This document shows positions 55,375-64,000 of a stretch of DNA of 64,000 nt, one piece after another. Numbering within the stretch: position 1 is the first letter of the stretch; the number at the start of each line of letters is the position of its first letter. Under the pieces are notes generated by a model. The model was not told the origin of the DNA and did not search any database. It worked only from the letters and a program-made list of their open reading frames with translations. The position numbers were made by a program, and so were the translations under genes. The stretch is from Megachile rotundata. Its lineage: Eukaryota > Arthropoda > Insecta > Hymenoptera > Megachilidae. Where the stretch lies: positions 8,370,001-8,434,000 of the forward strand of contig NC_134993.1 of assembly GCF_050947335.1 (NCBI RefSeq), read 5' to 3'.

Positions 55375-56570
55375 GTGAGTTCTTACCTTAAAGAGGTAAT
55401 ATATGCAATACCCTTATCCAGCATCTTTCATTATAGCAAATAGCAAATATAGTAAATAGCAAACGAAAATAAGATATATCAAACAGAAAGAAAATAATTT
55501 GTATTATATAAAAGACACTTTCAGAAGCACTGAAATGCAGCATTACATCGCATTAGCAACATAGGGCGTGCACTGTAAACGCGGCAAACAATGCTCTTCA
55601 AAGTACAAAATGAAGATGCTTAAAAATGAAGACATTGCAACATCAGTTACAAGTTGCAGCTCGAATTATTCTGCATGACATTGCTGTATTCGATGAAGGA
55701 TTTCATTCTGAGAGAAGCATTGTTCTCCTTTGATATACATAAGTATTTCGCCTCTTTCCACTTCTTTATTCGAAACTGCACTGACGGAATATTGCTACAG
55801 ATATCGATCATAACGGGACCTTACAATGCTGCAAATCATCCAGATCGATCATTACTACGATTACGAAGAAAGTAGGTACTAAGGAAAAATGTTGCATTTT
55901 AATCTAACATACTATAGTTTAATCTGATATACCATATCTAGATTTTAATTTAGTTATTGAGATTGTTTCAAGATTATTTCAAGATTGTTTCAGATTATTT
56001 CAAAAATGAGAAATTTTATGTCATAGAAAGTTTAGGACATTAATTCAAGATAATATTGGTTTTTGAGAGTTGGACACATATTTATTTAACACTTTGACCA
56101 TGTCATCCACATGTGACATTTACACATATGGGTTAATTAGATTTACCATATAGATCAACCACCTATGTTATTAAATAGTCTTCTTACCTAACAGAAAATA
56201 CTCATATTAAGTGTTTGCAACTATGAAAAATAAATATGATTAAAATGACAAAATTAAAATGAAAATACTAGCTAATGTACAGCTGTTTCAATGAGGGCAG
56301 TCCATGTGTTAAGTAGAATAAATTACATATGTGGTAAATTACATTTATTACAATTTATACAAATGTAATGCTGCAACTACGATAACCTGCAAATCTGGAA
56401 AATTAACCTGCCAATAACATATAATTCATAACAGTTACATGTGACTCATGTAATACAGTTCATATGTGACTCATCTTTTCGCTGCAATAGAGTTTCAGTT
56501 CTAATCTTCATAAATATCTTTGAATTAGAAATGTAACTAAATTTTCTTTATTCATCTTCACATGGAGCAA
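55375..56570. other. AT-rich unique sequence, no gene recognised
   Basis: A 73-codon plus frame (55654-55875) has no domain. 56090-56470 contains scattered ACATGTGAC/CATATGTGAC motifs, possibly short dispersed repeats. Confidence 0.4.
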
Positions 56571-56571
56571 G

Positions 56572-56652
56572 TTGTAAATGACTACCTAGAAAATTGTAAG
56601 TTGACCCTCTAACCTACAATTTTCTGGACAGCGTCATTCACAGCTAAAGCTA
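56572..56652. other. ~80-bp imperfect palindrome
   Basis: GTAAATGACTACCTAGAAAA faces (reverse complemented) GTGAATGACGCTGTCCAGAAAA, with a perfect inner stem AGAAAATTGTA/TACAATTTTCT around AGTTGACCCTCTAACC. It resembles a small foldback element; no flanking TSD was resolved. Confidence 0.6.
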
Positions 56653-56839
56653 CAACGTGAAATAAAGAAAATTGAAATTTTAAATAAAGTATACATTCAG
56701 TCTTGATTAAAATTCAATTACAGTGAAAATACGAATCTGGTTGGGCATTCGAACTGTAGTGTTCTTGTGTAGGTCAAGATGTTAAAACTAGTATTGCAAA
56801 TTAACTTACACTATCTTAAAACTGTTTCAACATCAGTTT

Positions 56840-57010
56840 ATTATAACAGGTAAGTCAAATCAAATCTTATAACTATTCTATGAAAATTTTATTATTATTC
56901 CTACATAATTCTATTTGATATGTGGTTTTTATTTAGTTATAGCAGGTAAGTAAAATCAAATTGTATAATTATTCTATGAAAATTTTCTTATTCCATAATT
57001 CTATTTGATA
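56840..57010. repeat. ~96-bp tandem duplication, two copies
   Basis: CAGGTAAGT followed by ATCAAAT and ATTCTATGAAAATTTT occurs near 56848 and 56943, and AATTCTATTTGATA ends both copies. Diverged and non-coding. Confidence 0.8.
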
Positions 57011-57779
57011 CGTAACCCGAAAGTTCGTAATGACTTTATTTATTCATTATGTGTCTATGAGTGTTTATTTATACGTACGTTCATTAAAAACAAAAATAAG
57101 ATTTATCAGAAAAACCTTCAAGTAAAAAAGTTAAAGTAGAACATCAGGAATTCCGCCGTCCTAGGTTTTCTAACGAGAACAAAAGTAAACAGGGAGAACA
57201 AAAGAAATTGACACACAAGCGCTAAGAATTTATTTGTTTCTAGCAGAACCGTTTCTATGAACAAGAGGTGTTAAGCGAACCGCTTAAACGAAAGTTGCAC
57301 ATTTCAGTTTGCGTTAGACACTTACTAACCAGTAAGAGAAGCAAACTCAACCGGTACGACTTTGCCTCCACAATGTGGACGCCATTACCTAATCCCAAGG
57401 TTGTAAAGGAATTTATTGCGGGTGCTCCTTAGTACCTTGTACCGTTAGGTCAAACAATAAGGTACCCATAGTTCCTATGAACTGACCAGCAAAAATTCAC
57501 GTCCCTACAATATTTCTCGTATTATGTGTATGGTCGTTGAGAGTTTTCAAAAGAGTTTTCAAATGTACCTTTCGTATTGTTGTGATATTAAATCGTCGTA
57601 ACACGGATCTTTGGGCATATTCAAATTTTCAAACTTTGGTGCGTTCACTTTATTTGGTAATAAAGTGAAGTGTTATTGCTGTGATAATTGATTGTTTATA
57701 GATATTGAGGTAAACTCGAGTGTCGTTTAGGATTTAGATTAGGATATGTGCACTTAATAATCTCCTTTTTGTAAACTCC
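57011..57779. other. Unique sequence, no gene seen
   Basis: GC-richer at 57340-57480. No frame above 60 codons and no repeat structure apparent. Confidence 0.4.
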
Positions 57780-58150
57780 TTTATCTTTGTAAACTCTCAA
57801 ATTCCAAAATATTTAAATTTAAAGAATCTTTAAATTCTTAGGTTTCTAATTATTAGAATTGAATAATTACTATCCCTAAATCTTTAGATCTCTAAATTTT
57901 CAGATTCTAATGTTTCTGGGTTCACATAATCCTCGATTTCCAGATTTTTACATTTCCAAACCGCAAAGTCCACAAATTTTTAAATCCGCAAGTTTCTAAA
58001 TTTACGAAGGTTGATTTTTTCTAGTATTAATATCCTCAAATTGAAGCTTCTACCTTTTAAATCTGAAAATTCCTATCTTCCCAAAATTCTAGACTCTCAA
58101 ATTTTTTCTCCACATTCGTAAATTTACAATTTCCAATATCTCCAAATACT
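57780..58150. repeat. Degenerate octamer block (C-rich strand on plus)
   Basis: Loose TCTAAATT, CCAAATTT and CTAAATTC units facing the cleaner G-strand array that follows, producing a strand switch near 58150. Confidence 0.6.
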
Positions 58151-58735
58151 TAGAAATTTGAAGAACTGAAAATTTGAAGGGTTAGAAATATGGAAAGTTA
58201 AACATTTGAAGAGTTGGAAATTTCTATATTTATAAATTTAGAAGTTTGGAAATTTGGAAATTTGGGAATTTGGAAATTTAGGTATTTGGAAATTTGGGAA
58301 TTTGGAAATGTGAGGATTTGGAAATTTGAAAATGTGGGAATTTGGGAATTTGGAAATTTGGAAATTTGGAAATTTGGAAATTTGGAAATTTGGAAATTTG
58401 GAAATTTGGAAATCTGGGAATTTGAAAATTTGGGAATTTGGAAATGTGAGTATTTAGAAATTTGGAAATTTGGGAATTTGGGAATTTGGGAATTTGAGAA
58501 TTTTGGAATTTTGGAATTTGGAAATTTGGGTATTTAGAAATTTGGAAATTTTTAAATTTGGAAATCTGGGAATTTGGAAATGTGAGTATTTAGAAATTTG
58601 GGAATTTGGGACTTTGAGAATTTGGAAATTTGGAAATTTGGGAATTTGAAAATTTGGAAATTTGGAAATTTGGAAATTTAGAAATCTAGAAATCTAGAAA
58701 TCTAAAAATTTAGAAATTTAGAAATTTAAATACAC
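58151..58735. repeat. (GGAAATTT)n octanucleotide array with variants
   Basis: GGAAATTT and GGGAATTT units, perfect for stretches such as 58348-58410, ending in AGAAATCT/AGAAATTT. A block GGAAATGTGAGTATTTAGAA recurs near 58439 and 58575. The 107-codon plus frame is an artefact. Same octamer as the 36.0-kb array. Confidence 0.93.
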
Positions 58736-59147
58736 TATTGTAGAATTAATATTAAAAATGCTACAAATATATATACCTCCAGTGAACAATTACAAACCGC
58801 CCTCAATAAAAAGAAAAAGGCCACGCTGTAATTTGACCACCGCTTTATTACTTTATTACACCAGTTCCCAAAACAAGGAAAAATACCACTACCTGTAAAA
58901 CCGATTCAGAGCTTTTTTCCAAAGTTTTATCATACTACCTCATAAATTACAACAATAAAAAATTTCATAAATATCGCTGAGTTTTCTAGAACAATTATCA
59001 CAATATATCTCGACCCGATTGTATGAAACATCGTATATAATGGTTATTACTGCAGACAACCCTCAAATCACACGGTCAATCGATCCTATATTAATCGAAA
59101 CCAGGTTTTTCCGACAACCAGTTTTGTTCCACTCAATTCACCTATTA
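58736..59147. other. AT-rich unique sequence, no gene seen
   Basis: No open frame or repeat period. Confidence 0.4.
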
Positions 59148-59229
59148 TATACAGAGTCCCTCTAAAGTCCCACTATGTTACATTTCCAAAACATAAGGAT
59201 GGGGTCGGACTGTAGAGAGACCCTGTATA
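59148..59229. mobile_element. Very small MITE (82 bp) with ~24-bp TIRs
   Basis: Left TATACAGAGTCCCTCTAAAG and right, reverse complemented, TATACAGGGTCTCTCTACAG pair over about 24 bp with four mismatches, leaving a ~34-bp spacer. The TATACAGGGT tip is shared with the 31875 foldback element. A related sequence lies inside the 1.36-kb repeat (27700-27770). Confidence 0.75.
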
Positions 59230-60439
59230 CAAGCTTTCTACTCGCTGGGTGGGTTGTGCTCTCCAGACCCCCCTGTGTCGCCTACGGTCGAGAAGTGACG
59301 ATTTGACAGTTTCTGGAGCGGTTCTGGCTCATTTTAAGAAAGTTTGATTCTCTGACGAAAAGATGTATCTGGCGTAGTTTGGCCTGTACATTTCTGAGTG
59401 AGTAGGATGGGGTTTTATAGTATTTTCATAATCATTTTCTTCAATAAACTTAATTACATTGACTATTAGCTAGTCAGTGATCCTACAGTAATATTCGCAA
59501 CTTCGTATTTCGAATTCAAGTACCGTTATTCTTGGGATGGCTGCATAAAGACAGTACCTGGTCAACGAATTAGGAGTACGTAAATTTTCACTTTTATGGC
59601 TGTAATTATGTCATGTATGGAAAATCTTAGGTCATGCAAAATTATTAGTAAATACGTTGATAACGATATATTCCTAGTAATTTACTATGGTGTGATGGGT
59701 GACTACGGACCTTATGTTAGGAGCATCGATAGTGTGTCAGGTGAAAGAATGTCGTAAAAACTGCCTGCTCAAAGGGCTAGTTTACAACTCTTCATCCACA
59801 TCATCTGAGTCGAAAAGAATTACAGACATTTGGGAAAATAATGAAAAGCATATGATCAATGTATACGGAGCATATCACAAGTTTTAACCAAAGCAAAGGA
59901 AATTCAAGATATTAACATGTATTAATCATGCTAGCGAATAAATCCTATAACTATAATTTGAACTGGCTAATTTTACAAAAAAAAATGCTGAAAAATACTG
60001 GTAATTCGATGGCCAGGAACTATAGTATATTATTGCAAATAACTTGCCTATCTTTTCTTCTAACTGTAGCACTTTACAACTACTTACACAATTTATACGT
60101 ATGAACACAGCAAGTGGATTTTTCCTGCTAGTCTTACTCCTCTATTTGCTCTACCAATGTAAACTAGACTTAATTCCGTTAAAGTACTTACATTTCGACA
60201 CACCAATAGCGAATTGAAGATAACACAGGTTGATTTCTGGAACAGCTACCATTGATATAAAAAAATTAGTTACACATATAGTTACTCTGAAAGAGTTGCA
60301 TTTAAGCTTATACGTATTATTATTAAAATAATTGTGTATTCATTAATTTAATGAGTAGTGTGGCATGATGATGCATAATAAATGTCATGCAACAGTTGAT
60401 GCTCTTCTGATGTAGTCTAATATATACTTTTCTTTGGAA
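59230..60439. other. Unique sequence, no gene recognised
   Basis: 59230-59420 is GC-richer. A 62-codon plus frame (59699-59887) and a 60-codon minus frame (59926-60108) have no domain. No repeats seen. Confidence 0.35.
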
Positions 60440-61430
60440 TTTTTAATTTTAAAACCATCAAATCAACAAATTTTCAGATTATTAAATTTCAAAACTTAGA
60501 TATTCAAATTTTCAACACCCTCAAATACTTAGATTGTCAAATATTTTATATTCCCAAGTTCTTTGATATCTGAATATCCACATTTTTCCATTCCCAAATA
60601 TCTATATATTCAAATCCCTAGAACTATTAACATAGGCCTAAATTTTTAGTCTCTAAACTCCTAAATTCCCAAGGTTCACAATTTTTAAATACACAAATTT
60701 CTAAATTCCCCAATTCCTAATTCCTATATTCACAAATTTCTAAACTCCCAAATTCCTAAATTGCTATATACCTAGATTAAATCCCAAAGTCCCCAATTTC
60801 CAGATCTCCAAATCCTCTAACTACCAAATCCCAAAATCTATAAATCCCCAAATCTCTATACAAATCTTTAGAACTCCTAATTCCCACATCTGCAAATTTC
60901 TAAACTTCAAATCCCTATATTCCCGTACTTTTAGATTTTCCACTTCTGTAATCTTCATATGCCTCAGTCACCACTTCCTGTATTGTTAAATTTGTTGACC
61001 CCATCTCTACAATAAATATTACTAGATTCCCAATCCTTCAAATTTGCAAATCTTTAAGTTTCCACATTCCTAGATTCCCAACTTCTAAAATTCCCATATT
61101 CCTAGATACCCAACTTCTAAAATTCCCAAATACCTAGATCCCCAAATCTCTAGTTTCCCACATTGCTAGATTCCCCGCTTCTAAAATTCCCATATTCCTA
61201 GATACCCAACTTCTAAGCTTCCCAAATACCTAGATCCCCAAATCTCTAGTTTCCCACATTCCCAGATTCTCCACTTCTAAAGTTCCCATATTTCTAGATA
61301 CCCAACTTCTAAAATTTCCAAATACCTAGATCCCCAAATGTCTAGTTTCCCACATTCTTAAATTCCCATCTTCTAAAATTCCCAAATACCTAGGTCCCCA
61401 AATGCACATGTCTCCACATTTCTACATCTC
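60440..61430. repeat. Degenerate octamer array, C-rich strand, with ~130-bp duplicated blocks
   Basis: Units such as CCCAAATT, CCTAAATT and TCTAAATT fill ~1 kb. Between 61060 and 61400 larger blocks repeat: CTAGATACCCAACTTCTAA is found near 61103, 61198 and 61293, together with CCCAAATACCTAGATCCCC, so a ~95-130 bp higher-order unit is present. Confidence 0.85.
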
Positions 61431-62150
61431 CAAATCTCTACAGTGGCATAACCATAGATCCCTAAATCCTGAACCGACTTCCAACTCTCCAAATCCTTGA
61501 AGCTCTTTAAAAATGAACTTGTACCGATTCCCGCATTTTTCGAAAAACAAGATTTGATCCCTGAAGAGTGCCCGAAAGACAATATGACAAATACGACTAT
61601 ATTCGAAAGAATCGTGTCTCATACGCGACCGTAGTACGCTATTGAACAAATTCGTTCAAGATCGACGTATCCGATGACGTCACCTGGCTGGCAAATCTCC
61701 TGGGTGGAGGCAGACGCCGGTTGACCTTGCTTGAGCGCGGTCATCTGCCATTCGGTTATTCACACGAGATGGCGGAAAGAGTTGCGAAAGAAGGAGAGAA
61801 GAGAAAGGCCGATGGAGGAAAAAGCATCGGGAAATAAGGACGGAGAAAGAGAAGTGGAGGGTGTTGAATCGCGCATGCGGCCACCAGGTTGAACTCCCAC
61901 TATACTTCTCGTCCTCATCCACCTCCACCTTTCACTATCTTCCATCTACCGTGGAGGATGCTTATTGCTGTCAGTGTACTCGCAGCAAGCGCAGTTTAAT
62001 GAATGAAGAGAATCGAAATTGTTCGGTGCCAAGTGATTCCTCACCGATCTGGCCGACAGTTCGATAGCCTGTGATACTTCTGATACCTGATGCTAAATCG
62101 ATCGTGCTCTTCGATCAAATGAACGGTTCATTTCGGTCTCTCTCATACAG
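61431..62150. other. GC-richer island, possible regulatory or exonic block
   Basis: Balanced composition at 61620-62100, with TGACGTCA at 61673 (a CRE/ATF-type palindrome) and TGTCAGTGTACT near 61967, which resembles the insect TCAGT initiator. Frames of 60-82 codons on both strands have no domain. If a gene start lies in the window this is a reasonable place, but nothing proves it. Confidence 0.3.
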
Positions 62151-63354
62151 TGATCGTTAAAATTTCTTAGTAAAAATTTGATAAATTTCTGTCGAAGAAA
62201 GCTGAAGTTCTAAGAAAAGTTTCTTGACATCTTAAGTTTATTAAGAAGCTTTTCAATGTTATTTATTATTTTACAGGATATTTCAAACTATAATATTTTC
62301 CTAAAAATAAAATTTTATTATATGGAATTATGTCAACATAGGATTTTAACCTTATTAGAAATACAAGTTTTGTAAGTTTGATAAAATATTTCAAAGGGGG
62401 ACTAATTAAGTAAACAATAGTAAAAATGATAAAAATTAAAGGTTGAACGGGAACTGGAGTAACCAGTTACCCACACGAGCGTTAATTATACGCATTCTAT
62501 TTACCCCTATAAATTACAGAAAAATTCCATGAGAATCGAATAACAACTATAAACCGCAAGCGCATGTCCCATTAAAAGGAGAGCAAAGCCCTCGTTGCCA
62601 CACATGATACATCACCTTTCACAAAGCTCGCCTGTCAATTAATATAACCACGATAGTTTCACAAATTAAAATTAATAAAACGACTTTCTCCGCGATACGT
62701 AGAGGACGACAAGGGCACGAAAAATTGTTTGGAATGTCGTTACGGTACTGTCAAAGACGCGTTCCGAATAATCCATCAACCGTTCCTATCCTGTCTACTT
62801 CTCCTGCTGGCCAGTTCTCTCTCTTTCCTTGCATGTTCTTTCTTTTTCTTGGCTCTTTGCGCCACCGCGCCCCGAAAAGATGCACCGGCAGATAGTTCCA
62901 TCGCAAAAGGTACGCGATCCTGATGGATTTGTCGGCGCGGTTTAACTTTTTCAATATCCTTTCGTGACCAGCTGAACGATCAATTTTCTCTTGACCGCCG
63001 GAATTTGGAGGGAGATCGATCGATAATAGTTTTCGCAACTTTTGGCCGTTTTCAATTTTGTCGAAAGATTTGTTTAGTATTAAAACCTATTTACCGTTTA
63101 ACCGTTTCATTCGTTTGGCTTTTTAAATCATATTTGTGATGCTACTCTTCAAATCGGTTGTTTTATATCGCCATACACGATTAATTGCTTTTTACTTTAA
63201 ATTATGTATTAGGAGGCAAAATTTGGAAGTTCTGATGTGACAAAATTAAGAAATTTTTTAATTTTAAGCTGACAACGTTACAAGATTATGACATTATACA
63301 GTTGCAAAATCAAAATCAAAAAACTGAATTAAAATTTTTATTAAGACACGAATT
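62151..63354. other. Unique sequence, GC-richer at 62690-63060, no gene recognised
   Basis: A 64-codon plus frame (62729-62923) has a Leu/Ser/Phe-rich stretch from pyrimidine-rich DNA, and a 95-codon minus frame (62751-63038) overlaps it. Neither is convincing. Confidence 0.35.
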
Positions 63355-63905
63355 TCAGTTAACTATTTAATTACTTTACCATTTAATTATTTAACTATTT
63401 AAGCATTTAACTTTTTGACTATTTAATTGTTTAACTGTTTAACTATGTGACTATGTAACTATGTAACTATGTAACTATTTAACTAGTTAACTATTTGACT
63501 GCTTAACTATTTAACTAGTTAATTATTTGACTGTTTGACTATTTAACTAGTTAACTATTTGACTGTTTGGCTATTTAACTAGTTAACTGTTTAACTATTT
63601 AACTATTTAACTGTTCATGTATTTTAACTATTTAACATTTGTTATTATTTGACTATTATAATTATTTGACTACTATAATCATATGACTACTGTAATTATC
63701 TGACTACTTCAATATTTTGACTGCTGTAAATATTTAGCTATTATAACTATGTGACTATCATAATTATTTGATTACTGTAATAATTTGACTATTGTATTCA
63801 ACTATTGTATTTGGTTACAGTTATTTGATTATTGCATTTATTTAACTATTGCATATATTTGACTATTACAATTATTTAACTATTTAACTAATATCTACTA
63901 ATATT
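63355..63905. repeat. (AACTATTT)n octamer array grading into longer variants
   Basis: AACTATTT, GACTATTT, AACTATGT and AACTAGTT units dominate to about 63610. Blocks such as AACTAGTTAACTATTTGACT recur (63481, 63550). After that TATTTGACTATTATAATT units of ~18 bp take over. Confidence 0.88.
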
Positions 63906-64000
63906 TTAATAAACTTTTTCCAATATATAATAAATGAAAATATTAACATTCTTATATGATCATCAAAAAATTTAAATATTAAAAATCGTTGACTGAGTAT

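Overview
This window looks like intergenic nuclear DNA from an animal, most likely an insect. It is strongly AT-rich, packed with microsatellites and minisatellites, and carries several terminal-inverted-repeat (TIR) elements plus one Copia LTR retrotransposon primed by initiator tRNA-Met. A hymenopteran (bee, ant or wasp) is my inference from remembered repeat families and could not be tested here. I see no operons, rRNA, tRNA or CRISPR. The only protein-coding gene I can defend is the retrotransposon gag-pol; the other open frames are shadows of tandem arrays, pieces of TIRs, or short frames with no recognisable domain.

Layout. 0-3.6 kb: octamer-derived and 47-bp arrays, including about 62 apparently identical copies of TTTGTTCA. 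4.5-8.3 kb: a Tc1-like miniature element and two copies of a 485-505 bp MITE family called MITE-A here (others at 11.1 and 54.9 kb); one copy sits inside a TATAGTAG array. 9.5-16.6 kb: long-period minisatellites (217, about 145, about 140 and 45 bp). 17.4-23.4 kb: more octamer arrays, a palindromic element and a pyrimidine-rich block. 23.4-24.4 kb: an inverted-repeat element whose interior is a CpG-rich 15-bp satellite in a 240-bp higher-order repeat. 27.1-28.5 and 42.0-43.4 kb: inverted copies of one 1.36-kb repeat. 30.8-32.5 kb: a possible transposase relic, a GC-richer repeat cluster and a foldback element with nearly identical 198-bp TIRs. 33.8-41.1 kb: a 9-bp array, three octamer arrays and a 2.07-kb element with about 655-bp TIRs. 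45.19-49.32 kb: a very young Copia element (195-bp LTRs with no difference seen, GAAGA target duplication), whose frame is intact but lacks the RNase H domain. 51.10-51.39 kb: a second, almost completely internally deleted Copia element. 51.5-64 kb: a minisatellite, a fourth MITE-A copy, palindromes, more octamer arrays and some GC-richer islands without recognisable genes.

There is no pathway logic to describe. The main biology is sequence turnover: microsatellites with different sequences share an 8-bp unit, mostly on the pattern TTTNNNNA; satellites form inside or beside mobile elements; and defective elements appear to have moved using proteins supplied in trans.
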